Origin: Desulfomicrobium baculatum DSM 4028
Lineage (GTDB): Bacteria; Desulfobacterota; Desulfovibrionia; Desulfovibrionales; Desulfomicrobiaceae
DNA: 64,000 nt
Direction: 5' to 3'
NCBI RefSeq assembly: GCF_000023225.1
Contig: NC_013173.1
Location: 2,668,501 to 2,732,500, forward strand
This document shows positions 7,964 through 17,005 of the stretch, in pieces. A program made the translations under genes and the position numbers. Position 1 is the stretch's first letter; every line of letters starts with the position of its first letter. A model generated the notes under the pieces. That model worked only from the letters and a program-made list of their open reading frames with translations, was not told the origin of the DNA and did no database searches.

Positions 7964-10900
7964 GCATGCACCGCCTCTTGCAACGCCAGCTCAAGCGGGC
8001 CCGGATCACTCCTGGCGAGCTACCCTCCGACTTCGGACCTTTCATGAACCTCGTCGATGACGCCTACCGCCAATTCGATGAAGAAAAGGAGGTCCTGGAA
8101 AGGGCTCTGGAAATCAGCTCCGCCGAGCTTGTGCGTCGCAACGAAGTCATGCGCGCCGTATTCATGGCCCTGCCGGACGTATTTCTCTGGATCACCCGCG
8201 ACGGCCTGATCACGGATTGCCGTGGCGGTCTGCAAGCCCTCTTCGGGGTTGAACCCCTCAGCCTTTTAAAGAAGAACCTGCGCGAAATCCCGGATATCGC
8301 CGAGCCCCAGGCTTTCTCCCTGGCCATGCGCATGTTGACCGAAACATCATTCTTCCAGGCCGAGTACTCCATCCACTCCACAGACCGGACCCGGCACTAC
8401 GAAGCCCGCTTCGCCAACCTCGAGGACAACCTGATTCTGGTCCTGATCCGGGACATTTCCGACCGCGCCATGGCCGAGGAGGCTCTCCTTGGAGTGCAGC
8501 AACACCTGGATCACATCATCGAATTTCTGCCCGACGCCACGTTGGTGGTCGACAACGAACACCGGGTCATTGCCTGGAACAGAGCCATGGAAGGCATGAC
8601 CGGAGTTCCCAAAGAGGAAATCCTCGGCAAATCGGGCTATGAGTACGGCACGCCCTTTTACGGACATCCGCGTCCTATTCTCCTGGATTTCATCGGCAAG
8701 GACCCAAGCCACGACTATCCCATGTACGAGCCCACCCAGAGCAACCTCGAAGGACTGGCCACGGAGATTTTTGTTCCGCTCCTTAGCGGCGGGCGGGGAG
8801 CCTACGTCTGGGCCAAGGCCTCCGCGCTGTACGACAAGGACGGCAACATCGCCGGAGCCATCCAGACCATCCGGGACATCACCGACAAGAAGCGCGTCGA
8901 GATCGGCACCCGGGTCCTCTATCTGGTCTCCACCGCGGCCAGCACCCCCCTCGCGGACAGGGATCTGCTCGCCAAAGTCTTCGACATCCTGGCCGAACAC
9001 CTTGACGTCCAGATCATGTTCGTCTCTCTGCTTGGCGAAGAAGGCTCAAACCTCACCTTCCCATTTTTCAGCAGGCAAGAACTGGCCAGACACGAGACCT
9101 TGAAGCATATTTCCATGCTCTCCGCCGAGGCATGGGTGTCCTTGTCCCCACAAATCACGGACACCAGGCCGGAGGGCCTGGACAACGACAAGGCGCAGCC
9201 CGCGTTGTGGTTTGCCTCTCCCCTGCGCTACGGGGAACAACTGCTGGGATCCGTGGTCATCGCCCTGCCCGAGAACAATCACTTTGTCTGCGAAAAGGAC
9301 ACACACGTGTTGGCTTCGGTGGCAGACCATCTGGCGCTGGCCATTTCACGCAACGCCACGGAAAAAGCGCTGAGCCAAAGCGAGAAAAAGCACCGCGCCA
9401 TCTTCGAAAACGCGACCGAAGGCATCTTCCAGATCTCGCTCGATCACGATCTCTTGAGCGCCAACCCGGCCATGGCCAGCATTTTCGGGTACGACAGTTT
9501 GGACAGTCTGATGGCCGGGGCCAAGGGATTCCTGCAACGCGCCATCTCCTCGTCCGACCGGGTCCGGTTATTGAGTCAGGCCCTGAAGCTCGGCACCGCT
9601 CAGAACTTCGAACTCGACGCGTTCATGGCAGGCGGAAAGAAAACCTGGATCTCGATCAACATGCGCACCGTAAAGCGATCCGACGGTTCCATCAGCCACC
9701 TCGAAGGCTCCGTGCGCGATGTGTCCAAACGCAAGAAGGCCGAACGCAGGCTCGCCATCCAGAAAGGCCTTTTCCAGCAGCTCTTCGACAATTCCCCGCA
9801 AGGCATCCTGCTGCTGGGCAAGGACGGGGCGCCCATGGACATCAACCCGAGCTTCACCAGCCTTTTCGGATACGCCAGAAGCGACCTCCATGCCCTTTTT
9901 GAGATGCTGTTGCACCCGGACAGCCTCGACGAAAGCTACGCCTTCGTCTCCACGGTGCTGAGCGGGACCTCGGTCAGCACGGAAACCCAGCGCAGGACCA
10001 AGGACGGACGAATCATTCCCGTCTCCATGCTCGGCTATCCCTATGTGCTGGACGGCACGATCTCCGGGGCATTCTTCATCTTCAGCGACATTTCCGAGCG
10101 CAAGAATTACGAAGCGCAGCTGACCAGGCAGGCCCTGCGCGACAACCTGACGGGGCTGCCCAACAGAGTGCTGTTCATGGATCGGCTGAACCGGGCCATG
10201 ACCCGGCAGCAGCGCAACGGCGAATACCGTTTCGCCGTGCTCATGATCGACCTGGACAGCTTCAAGCGGGTCAACGACACCCTCGGCCATCAGGCCGGGG
10301 ATCACCTGCTGCAGGAAGTGGCCGCGCGCCTGACCCATTGCCTGCGAACCATGGACACGGTGGCCCGCATGGGCGGAGACGAATTCGCCGTACTGCTCGA
10401 AGACTTCCAGAACAATCATGAAGCCATCGGCATCACCCGCCGGCTTCTGGACACCATCCGCCAGCCTCTCAAGATTCAGGACCGGGACGTGCTGGTCAGC
10501 GCGTCTGTCGGCGTGGTGCTGCAGACCGCGCGCTACACCTCGCCCAACGACCTGTTGCGAGACGCCGACATCAGCATGTACCGCTCCAAGGAGCTGGGCA
10601 AAAACCAGTTCAAGGTCTTCAGCAAAAGCATGTACGAACAGGTCGTGCAGACCGTGCAGCTTGAAAACGACCTGCGCCAGGCCCTGGTCGAAGACGAATT
10701 CGAACTCTTTTTTCAGCCCATCTATGCCTTAAGCGGACAGAAGCTCCGGGGATTTGAGGCGCTCATCCGCTGGAACCACCCTCAGCGCGGCCACCTCCCT
10801 CCCGGAGAATTCATCCCCGTGGCCGAGGAAACCGGGCTGGTCACCGAGATCGGCAAATGGGTCATGCGCCGCGGATGCCGGGTTCTGGCCGGATGGCAAT

Positions 10901-11436
10901 CGCAATTCCCCGGACTTGACATCAGCCTGTCCCTGAACCTTTCGCCCAAAGATCTGCTGCAGGCCTCGCTCGTCCCCGTGCTGACGGAGTTGCTGCATGA
11001 AACCGGCCTCGACGCGCGGCACCTCAAACTCGAGATCACCGAAACCGCGGTCATGGACAATCCCGAGCAAGCCACATCCAGGCTGGAGCGACTGCAGAAA
11101 ATGGGCTTCCAGATCGCCATGGACGATTTCGGCACCGGGTATTCGTCCCTGTCCTACCTGCAGCGCCTGCCCATCGACATCCTCAAGATCGACCGCTCTT
11201 TCGTGCAGACCATGCTCGAAAACCCCAACAACCTTGAAATCATCAAGGCCATCATCGGGCTGGGAAAAATCCTGGACCTGCGCATCGTGGCCGAGGGCGT
11301 GGAAACCCGGCAGCAGCTTGAAACCTTGCAGGAGCTCGGGTGCGACCTGGCCCAGGGATTTCTCCTCGGCCGGCCCATGTCCAAAGAACAGACCGAAAGC
11401 CTGATATCCGCATGCAGCGAGAACCCGTCGGCATGA
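7960..11436 (+). CDS. PAS/GAF-sensing GGDEF-EAL bifunctional c-di-GMP enzyme
   Basis: 1158 residues with no clear transmembrane segment. Two PAS domains (about 45-290), a GAF domain (about 290-450) and two further PAS domains (about 460-710) precede a GGDEF domain with an intact GGDEF motif at 805-809. An EAL domain follows (EAL at 933-935 in FEALIRW) with LEITETAVMDN, DDFGTGYSSLSYL, KIDRSFV and AEGVET. Both catalytic halves keep their signature residues, so synthesis and hydrolysis of c-di-GMP are both possible. ATG 7960 has GGAA upstream and matches the domain start; ATG 7885 would add 25 unlikely residues. Same operon as the HD-GYP regulator and the UPF0280 gene. Confidence 0.92.
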   Translation: MSMHRLLQRQLKRARITPGELPSDFGPFMNLVDDAYRQFDEEKEVLERALEISSAELVRRNEVMRAVFMALPDVFLWITRDGLITDCRGGLQALFGVEPLSLLKKNLREIPDIAEPQAFSLAMRMLTETSFFQAEYSIHSTDRTRHYEARFANLEDNLILVLIRDISDRAMAEEALLGVQQHLDHIIEFLPDATLVVDNEHRVIAWNRAMEGMTGVPKEEILGKSGYEYGTPFYGHPRPILLDFIGKDPSHDYPMYEPTQSNLEGLATEIFVPLLSGGRGAYVWAKASALYDKDGNIAGAIQTIRDITDKKRVEIGTRVLYLVSTAASTPLADRDLLAKVFDILAEHLDVQIMFVSLLGEEGSNLTFPFFSRQELARHETLKHISMLSAEAWVSLSPQITDTRPEGLDNDKAQPALWFASPLRYGEQLLGSVVIALPENNHFVCEKDTHVLASVADHLALAISRNATEKALSQSEKKHRAIFENATEGIFQISLDHDLLSANPAMASIFGYDSLDSLMAGAKGFLQRAISSSDRVRLLSQALKLGTAQNFELDAFMAGGKKTWISINMRTVKRSDGSISHLEGSVRDVSKRKKAERRLAIQKGLFQQLFDNSPQGILLLGKDGAPMDINPSFTSLFGYARSDLHALFEMLLHPDSLDESYAFVSTVLSGTSVSTETQRRTKDGRIIPVSMLGYPYVLDGTISGAFFIFSDISERKNYEAQLTRQALRDNLTGLPNRVLFMDRLNRAMTRQQRNGEYRFAVLMIDLDSFKRVNDTLGHQAGDHLLQEVAARLTHCLRTMDTVARMGGDEFAVLLEDFQNNHEAIGITRRLLDTIRQPLKIQDRDVLVSASVGVVLQTARYTSPNDLLRDADISMYRSKELGKNQFKVFSKSMYEQVVQTVQLENDLRQALVEDEFELFFQPIYALSGQKLRGFEALIRWNHPQRGHLPPGEFIPVAEETGLVTEIGKWVMRRGCRVLAGWQSQFPGLDISLSLNLSPKDLLQASLVPVLTELLHETGLDARHLKLEITETAVMDNPEQATSRLERLQKMGFQIAMDDFGTGYSSLSYLQRLPIDILKIDRSFVQTMLENPNNLEIIKAIIGLGKILDLRIVAEGVETRQQLETLQELGCDLAQGFLLGRPMSKEQTESLISACSENPSA

Positions 11437-12173
11437 CCAGGTCCGCCCACCTGTCCCCGTTCCGCACATACCGCGCATCTCGGCACTTCGACCTCGTTTC
11501 CTTCCAACTCGTCATCGAGGAAACAGACCTGTGGGTCGCGGCGCAGGAAGACCTTGGCGCCCCCATGGCCGACCAGGTCCGGCTTCTACGCGGGCAGATC
11601 AAGACCTACGCGGCAGTGCACCCCGAATTCTTGACCTCGCTTGAGCCTCTTGAAGCCGGCCCGGGCGCTCCGGAAATCATTCGCCGCATGTGCCGGGCCG
11701 GAACCATGACCGGCGTCGGACCCATGGCCGCCGTGGCCGGCACCCTGTCCCAGCTGCTGGCCGAGCACTTCCATGAGCGCTCGCCGGACCTTATGATCGA
11801 AAACGGTGGAGACACCTACCTTTTCTCCACCCGGGACAGGCACATCGGCATCCTGAACATGCCGGACCAGGCCGTACGCCTTTGTGTGCCGGTGGCGGCC
11901 GGGGACTTTCCCTGCTCATTCTGCGCATCCTCGGCCACGATCGGACATTCGCTCAGTTTTGGTAAGGCCGACCTGGTCGTGGTCAGATCAAAAGACGCGG
12001 CCCTGGCCGACGCAGCGGCCACGGCCCTGGCCAATGCCCTGACCGGAGCCCATGCCATGGATGCTGTCCTGGCCCAGGCGCAAAAATGGGAGCCCCTTGG
12101 CCTCGACGGCGTCTTCACGCAGTGCGAAGGCAAGATCGGAGTATGGGGAAAAATGCAACTGGCCGTGATTTAA
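11433..12173 (+). CDS. UPF0280 family protein (ApbE-related fold)
   Basis: 246 residues. The ATG at 11433 overlaps the preceding TGA (ATGA), so translation is probably coupled to the GGDEF-EAL gene. FRTYRASRHFDLVSF, GTMTGVGPMAAVAGT, ENGGDTYLFS and CASSATIGHSLSFGKAD are typical of UPF0280 proteins found in methanogens and sulfate reducers, distantly related to the ApbE flavin transferases. Biochemical role unknown. The link to c-di-GMP signalling rests only on operon position. Confidence 0.82.
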   Translation: MTRSAHLSPFRTYRASRHFDLVSFQLVIEETDLWVAAQEDLGAPMADQVRLLRGQIKTYAAVHPEFLTSLEPLEAGPGAPEIIRRMCRAGTMTGVGPMAAVAGTLSQLLAEHFHERSPDLMIENGGDTYLFSTRDRHIGILNMPDQAVRLCVPVAAGDFPCSFCASSATIGHSLSFGKADLVVVRSKDAALADAAATALANALTGAHAMDAVLAQAQKWEPLGLDGVFTQCEGKIGVWGKMQLAVI

Positions 12174-12202
12174 GGCTCGAAAAAACATTTCGAATCTGGA
12201 CA

Positions 12203-12472
12203 ATGCCTGTCGCCGGGCTTATAAGTAAATCAAAGGTTGTTCGCGTTAACCTCAACGGAGGGAAGACCATTGGACCATACACGTCGGTTGAGAGGTTGCT
12301 GAAAGCAGCGTCGCAAAAGAGGCCTTACGAGGCGGGGGAAATTTCCCGTCAGCCCAGGCAAACCAGACGGAGAGACCGTCACCAAACGCTGCGAAAAGAA
12401 GTTTTACGTGTTCAAAAATCTTCAAACTCACAGCACGAAGAAACGATCAAATTCCAAAATGCCTTGAAATGA
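12203..12472 (+). CDS. Unrecognised 89-residue ORF in a structured, possibly non-coding region
   Basis: ATG 12203 to TGA 12470-12472, three bases before an intrinsic terminator. The first half (VVRVNLNGGKTIGPYTSVER) reads like a protein. The second half is Arg/Lys/Gln-rich, and rare codons (AGA, ATA, TTA) are more frequent than in neighbouring genes. The ribosome-binding site is weak. The same stretch holds several hairpins: 12248-12299 imperfect, 12299-12310, GGGAAATTTCCC, and GACGG/CCGTC. It could therefore be a small RNA instead. The family was not recognised; coding or non-coding is undecided. Confidence 0.3.
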   Translation: MPVAGLISKSKVVRVNLNGGKTIGPYTSVERLLKAASQKRPYEAGEISRQPRQTRRRDRHQTLRKEVLRVQKSSNSQHEETIKFQNALK

Positions 12473-12474
12473 CT

Positions 12475-12509
12475 CGCCCCGCTTCACCATGAAGCGGGGC
12501 GTTTTTTTT
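12475..12509 (+). terminator. Strong intrinsic terminator
   Basis: A perfect 11-bp hairpin (CGCCCCGCTTC at 12475-12485, GAAGCGGGGCG at 12491-12501) with loop ACCAT, followed by eight T. It ends the signalling operon or the small transcript before ydbH. Confidence 0.92.
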
Positions 12510-12585
12510 GGCTCGGCCAAATCCGTCTCCAAACAAGTCAAACGTGCTCTTTGCCTTTGCCCCAACCTTTGCTAAACAAGGGATC

Positions 12586-15261
12586 ATGCCCACTGCGAAC
12601 GGCCCCGCGCCGGACAAAACGGCCCCAAAGGTCGACAATCAGCCCGCCAGACCAGCTCCGGCCCGTCTCCTGCGCGGGTTGCTGTTTTTCCTGATGCTGT
12701 TCTGCCTTGTCCTCGCCGGTCTGTGGATCGCACTGCCCCGCATCGCCCAGGAGCTCCTCGTGCCCGTGCTGGCCAGGAGCCTGCAGGCTCCTGAAATGCG
12801 CGTCGACATCCGCCGGGCGGATTTCAGGGGGCTTGATCTGGGCGACATTTCCCTGTCGCGCGAGCATGGCCTGACTGCCGGGGCAGTGCTGGTCGACTGG
12901 AGCCTGTCCGGTCTGCTGCAAGGACGGATCGACCGGGTCAGCGTTTTAGGTCTTGAGGTCCGAGTCCGGAAAAATGACGAAAAATGGGAGATTCCCGGTC
13001 TTCCCCGGTTGGAGAAATCATCAAACGCGAGCGCCGGACCCACATTCATGCCCACGGTTGGCCAGATGTACGTGGACGGCCGGATCAGTCTGGAGGGCCA
13101 GGGCCCTGGGTACTCGCTGCCATTCAGCGTGAATGGCAGCCTGGATGAGGATACTGTCATCCTGCTCGATGCCAAAACCGCGCTGGCCGGCCAGGAAGTG
13201 ACCCTGGCGCTCCAGGGGAACCTGCGACAAAATGACTTCCAGGTGACCTGCGTCGTGCCGCCGGCGTCCATCGCGGCCCTGGCCAGCCTGGTTCCTGCCC
13301 TTGAAGGCCTGCCTCTCGCCGGAACCCTGCGGGGCGTGGTCGAAGCGTCCCTGCTCCCGGACCAGAAGCCCGCTCTTGAAGCGGCACTTGGCCTTGACTC
13401 CTTCCAGTCCGTGCTCGGCGGCACGTCCCTGGCACAGGATGGCAACGCCACGCTCAGCCTGGCCTGGCAAAACGAGCCGCAGCTTTCCCTCTCGGCCCTG
13501 AGCCTGGGCGCCCCCCTGCCGCTGACCCTGGTCGTGAAGGACATCACGGCAAACCTTGAGGACATGACCTTTGGCTGGTCCTGGAGCCTCACCACGCCGG
13601 CCCTGCCGGGCATCGCCTTTTCCTCTGCGCCGCGCCTGGACGGGAAATGCGAAATTGAGGCCACGGACCAGGGCTGGAGCATGCGCGCCGCAGCAGAACT
13701 CGGGGCTCTTGCAGCCCGGCTGAACCACGTCCCGGATCTGGACCTGACCCTGAACGCGACCACCCTGAGCCTTGAAGCTTCCACGGGTACATCCGGCACC
13801 GTCGTGGACGGAGCCCTGACCCTTGGCACATTGCGCCTGACCCGGGACGACGCCGGCGCGACCCTCTCAAGCCTGAGCCTGACCGTGAACGCGACAGTAG
13901 CGACGGACCTGAACGGGACAATAAATCTCTCCGGGGCGCGTCTGGAGGCCAGGCAACCCGGCATGGCCCTGACCACGACCAGACTGGACGGGCAATGCAC
14001 CTTTGCCATGGCCGAGCAGCTTTTCCTGAACGGCATCGTCAATGTCGGCGCACGCGCCAGCAGCGGCGACACCGCCGCGTTCACGACCCTGCGCCTGCCC
14101 CTGGCCTGGCCCACCCCGGCGACATCATCCGGCAGCATGAACCTCGATCTGAAATGGAAAGGCAAGGGCCTGGCAAAAATTTCATGCAAAATCGCGCAAG
14201 ATTTGCACGGCGCAAGCATTGACGGCACTCTCTCCGCTTTGCCCGTGGCGGTCCGGGCCACGCTGAAGGGACGCATCGACGCCAAAGACATTTCCGGCTC
14301 ATGGGCCGAAATGAAGGCCGCCCAGACCATCTCCCTGCCCGGCAATCTGGCCAATCTCGTCCCGGCCGTGGGCGAACTGTCAGGCAATGCCCGCCTGGAC
14401 GCGACAGCGCGTCTGGACATGAGCCGGGGAATACCCATGCTCCCCGCGGACTTAAAGCTCACCGGATTGTCTCTGGCGCACGCGAAAAGCGAAATCACCT
14501 TGACCAAGGGTGCTGTCGAACTGGCCTTTTCCAACCTGCTGAGCATGCGCTCCGACCCGGACGGGCGCATGAACTTCGACCGCCTGCAGCTGGGCACCAT
14601 CATCCTTGAACAGGGCGACATCCATTTCCAGATCGAGGCCCTGCACAGCATCCTGGTCGAGGGGTGCCGCTTTCAGTGGGCGGGAGGCCGCATCGGCAGC
14701 CAGGCTTTTCGGATCAACCCGAGCGTGGAGGACTACACCGTCGAACTCTATTGCGACCGGGTCGAAATGGCGCAGGCCCTGGAGCAGTTCGGCATGACCC
14801 AGGCCCAGGGCGGAGGCACCGCCAACGGCCGCATCCCGGTGCATTACGCAGACGGAAACCTGACCTTCGACAACGGCTTCCTCTATTCCACTCCGGGCGA
14901 AAAAGGGGTACTCAAAGTCAAAGGGACGGAGATCCTGACGGCGGGCGTTGCCCCAGGGACGCCTCAATACGGACAGTTGGACCTGGCTGCGGAGGCCTTG
15001 AAGGACTTCACCTATGACTGGGCCAGAATCCGCATCAACACCGAGAAACGGGAGCTTGTCGTCTCCCTGGAGCTTGACGGCAAACCCGAAAAGCCGCTGC
15101 CTTTCACGTATAATCGAGACATAGGAGGCTTCGCCCGGGTCAGTGCCTCCTCGCCGGGGTCCATCTTCCAGGGCATCCGCCTGGACGTGAATTTCCGCCT
15201 GCCACTGGATCAACTTTTGCAATACAGACAACTCCTGGAACTGATGAAAAACGGAGGTTAA
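12586..15261 (+). CDS. ydbH: YdbH-family AsmA-like intermembrane lipid-transport protein
   Basis: 891 residues. A basic, Pro-rich cytoplasmic tail is followed by one transmembrane anchor (about 24-47, FLMLFCLVLAGLWIAL) and a long periplasmic beta-rich region. The C-terminal third has the YdbH/DUF748-like signatures (GGRIGSQAFRINP, YCDRVEMAQALEQFG, GGGTANGRIPVHYADGNLTFDNGF split over about 690-790). In E. coli, YdbH with TamB and YhdP maintains phospholipid flow to the outer membrane, and YdbH works with the lipoprotein YnbE. Here ynbE and ydbL follow directly, which supports the call. ATG 12586 has AGGGA upstream; the TTG at 12508 lies against the terminator and was rejected. Confidence 0.83.
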   Translation: MPTANGPAPDKTAPKVDNQPARPAPARLLRGLLFFLMLFCLVLAGLWIALPRIAQELLVPVLARSLQAPEMRVDIRRADFRGLDLGDISLSREHGLTAGAVLVDWSLSGLLQGRIDRVSVLGLEVRVRKNDEKWEIPGLPRLEKSSNASAGPTFMPTVGQMYVDGRISLEGQGPGYSLPFSVNGSLDEDTVILLDAKTALAGQEVTLALQGNLRQNDFQVTCVVPPASIAALASLVPALEGLPLAGTLRGVVEASLLPDQKPALEAALGLDSFQSVLGGTSLAQDGNATLSLAWQNEPQLSLSALSLGAPLPLTLVVKDITANLEDMTFGWSWSLTTPALPGIAFSSAPRLDGKCEIEATDQGWSMRAAAELGALAARLNHVPDLDLTLNATTLSLEASTGTSGTVVDGALTLGTLRLTRDDAGATLSSLSLTVNATVATDLNGTINLSGARLEARQPGMALTTTRLDGQCTFAMAEQLFLNGIVNVGARASSGDTAAFTTLRLPLAWPTPATSSGSMNLDLKWKGKGLAKISCKIAQDLHGASIDGTLSALPVAVRATLKGRIDAKDISGSWAEMKAAQTISLPGNLANLVPAVGELSGNARLDATARLDMSRGIPMLPADLKLTGLSLAHAKSEITLTKGAVELAFSNLLSMRSDPDGRMNFDRLQLGTIILEQGDIHFQIEALHSILVEGCRFQWAGGRIGSQAFRINPSVEDYTVELYCDRVEMAQALEQFGMTQAQGGGTANGRIPVHYADGNLTFDNGFLYSTPGEKGVLKVKGTEILTAGVAPGTPQYGQLDLAAEALKDFTYDWARIRINTEKRELVVSLELDGKPEKPLPFTYNRDIGGFARVSASSPGSIFQGIRLDVNFRLPLDQLLQYRQLLELMKNGG

Positions 15262-15262
15262 C

Positions 15263-15463
15263 GTGCGAATTCCCTTAATGGCCCTGGCCGTGATGCTGCT
15301 CCTGCAAAGCGCCTGCAGCACCCGCCATGAGGTGCAGATGGCGCCGGTGGAGGTCAAACCCATCCACATCACCATCGATGTCAACGTACGGGTCCAAAAA
15401 GACCTGGAAGACTTCTTCGGCGACATCGACAAGGCCGATCAAAATCTGAACCCAAGCAAATGA
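15263..15463 (+). CDS. ynbE: YnbE-family outer-membrane lipoprotein
   Basis: 66 residues starting at GTG 15263, one base after the ydbH stop, with GGAGG five bases upstream. The signal peptide ends in the lipobox LQSAC (lipid-anchored Cys18). The remaining short chain contains HITIDVNVRVQKDLEDFF, the typical YnbE core. In E. coli, YnbE multimers are thought to cap YdbH at the outer membrane. Length matches the family (about 60 aa). Confidence 0.85.
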   Translation: MRIPLMALAVMLLLQSACSTRHEVQMAPVEVKPIHITIDVNVRVQKDLEDFFGDIDKADQNLNPSK

Positions 15464-15474
15464 TGGAGCCCCAT

Positions 15475-15846
15475 ATGCGCAAAATGAAACACCTCATACC
15501 GATTCTGCTGGCCCTCTCTTTCGTCATGCTCTGCGTACAGGCCGGCTTTGCCCAGGGCATCAAGGACAGGATGCTGTCCCGCCTGCCCGTCATCAATGAA
15601 CTCAAAGCCCAGGGCCTCGTCGGCGAAAACAACCAGGGATTTCTGGAGTTCCGATCCGGAAAGAAGCCGAGCGCCGATGTCATCAACGCCGAAAACACTG
15701 ATCGCCAGGAAGTCTACAAGGCCATCGCCGCCCGCCAGAACGCCACCCCCGCCTTGGTAGGGCAGACCCGCGCCGCCCAGATTGCGGAAAAGGAAGCTCC
15801 GGGAACATGGATCCAGAGCCCCGATGGGGCATGGAAAAAGAAATGA
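15475..15846 (+). CDS. ydbL: YdbL family (DUF1318) periplasmic protein
   Basis: 123 residues with a cleavable signal peptide (LLALSFVMLCVQAGFA). The mature part reads LVGENNQGFLEFR and GTWIQSPDGAWKKK, characteristic of YdbL/DUF1318. ATG 15475 is chosen because GGAG at 15465-15468 is well spaced; two ATGs at 15460 and 15463 overlap the ynbE stop. It is the third gene of the conserved ydbH-ynbE-ydbL set and probably tunes the YdbH-YnbE bridge. A large inverted repeat follows. Confidence 0.85.
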   Translation: MRKMKHLIPILLALSFVMLCVQAGFAQGIKDRMLSRLPVINELKAQGLVGENNQGFLEFRSGKKPSADVINAENTDRQEVYKAIAARQNATPALVGQTRAAQIAEKEAPGTWIQSPDGAWKKK

Positions 15847-15885
15847 ACCGTTGATAAGAATGGACTAAAGATAGACCTAAAGATG

Positions 15886-15957
15886 GACGAACACGGACTG
15901 ACACGGACGAACACGGCATTTTTAGTCAGTGTTAGTCCGTGTCAGTCCGTGTTCGTC
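15886..15957. repeat. Perfect 23-bp inverted repeat of ACACGGAC-type units
   Basis: Arms at 15886-15908 and 15935-15957 are exact reverse complements with a 26-nt spacer. Each arm is itself made of near-repeats (ACACGGACTGACACGGAC), and the spacer contains another ACACGG. It lies between ydbL and the EamA gene and has no T-run immediately after it. It could act as a rho-independent-like stop, an mRNA end stabiliser or a REP-type mobile palindrome. Confidence 0.85.
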
Positions 15958-16102
15958 TATGCCTATCAGTCCCTATTCGTCCTCACCCGCCCATCCCTCC
16001 GCGCCCCCTCTTCACAAGCTTGACGCGCTGAAAGCCGGTCGGTACAGCCTGCCGCTGAGCCACAGCCATTCCCGCTGGCGGCCATTTCAACCAGGACCTG
16101 CC

Positions 16103-16978
16103 ATGAACTCCCGAACCGCTCGCGCCAACCTTTTCCTCCTGCTGACCGCCCTGATCTGGGGCGCGGCCTTCGTGGCGCAGCGCATGGGCATGGACCATAT
16201 GGGCCCCCTGACCTTCAACGGCATCCGCTTCGCACTGGGAGCCCTGGCCCTTTTGCCCCTCATCGCAAACATGGACAAAAAACGCACCAGCGCCGCTCCG
16301 CCGCTGGCCACCCTGATCCGGGGCGGCGTGCTCATGGGCGGAGCACTGTTTCTGGGCGCTTGGCTGCAGCAATTCGGGCTGTGCTACACCACGGCGGGCA
16401 AGGCGGGATTCATCACCGGGCTGTACGTGGTCTTCGTGCCGCTGATCGGCATCTTTCTCGGGCATCGCTACGGCCTGGGCACCTGGGCCGGAGCGGTGCT
16501 GGCCATCGCGGGCATGTATATGCTGAGCGTGACCGAGAGCATGACCATGGACAAGGGGGACGCGCTGGTCCTCTTGTCGGCATTTTTCTGGGGCGTGCAC
16601 GTGCTCCTCATCGGCAGGCTGACCAGCGGCCTCTCGGCCGTGGACGCCATCAAACTGGCCGCCGTGCAATTCGCCTTCTGCAGCCTGATCAGCCTGGCCG
16701 GAGCCGCCGCCTTTGAAGAAATCAGCCTGAGCGGTCTTTGGGCCGGCATCATCCCCCTGCTTTACGGAGGACTGATGAGCGTGGGCGTGGCCTACACCCT
16801 GCAGGTCGTGGCCCAACGCGACGCCCGCCCGGCCCCGGCGGCCATCATCTTAAGCCTTGAAGCCGTCTTTGCCGCTGTGGCGGGCTGGATGCTGCTGGGC
16901 GAAATCCTCACCACCCAGGCCCTTGTCGGCTGCGCGCTCATGCTCGGCGGCATGATCTGGTCTCAGGCCAGACCCTAA
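16103..16978 (+). CDS. EamA/DMT-family metabolite exporter
   Basis: 291 residues with about ten hydrophobic segments and the duplicated EamA pattern: NLFLLLTALIWGAAFVAQR at the N-terminus, and DALVLLSAFFWGVHVLLIGR opening the second half near residue 150. The end LGEILTTQALVGCALMLGG is typical of drug/metabolite transporters. ATG 16103 follows AGGA. Substrate unknown. It stands alone and converges with the rhodanese gene on the minus strand. Confidence 0.88.
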   Translation: MNSRTARANLFLLLTALIWGAAFVAQRMGMDHMGPLTFNGIRFALGALALLPLIANMDKKRTSAAPPLATLIRGGVLMGGALFLGAWLQQFGLCYTTAGKAGFITGLYVVFVPLIGIFLGHRYGLGTWAGAVLAIAGMYMLSVTESMTMDKGDALVLLSAFFWGVHVLLIGRLTSGLSAVDAIKLAAVQFAFCSLISLAGAAAFEEISLSGLWAGIIPLLYGGLMSVGVAYTLQVVAQRDARPAPAAIILSLEAVFAAVAGWMLLGEILTTQALVGCALMLGGMIWSQARP

Positions 16979-17005
16979 AACGCACCAAAAACACATCCTC
17001 CCACG

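Noticed and set aside
12240-12345. c-di-GMP-I (GEMM) riboswitch
   Set aside because: Only a GAAA loop and a GTCGCAAAAG stretch resemble the motif; the GGGCAAACC half and proper pairing are missing.
12639-14651. 670-codon open frame on the minus strand
   Set aside because: Antisense to ydbH, Ser/Arg-rich with no domain; the plus-strand gene has family signatures and operon partners.
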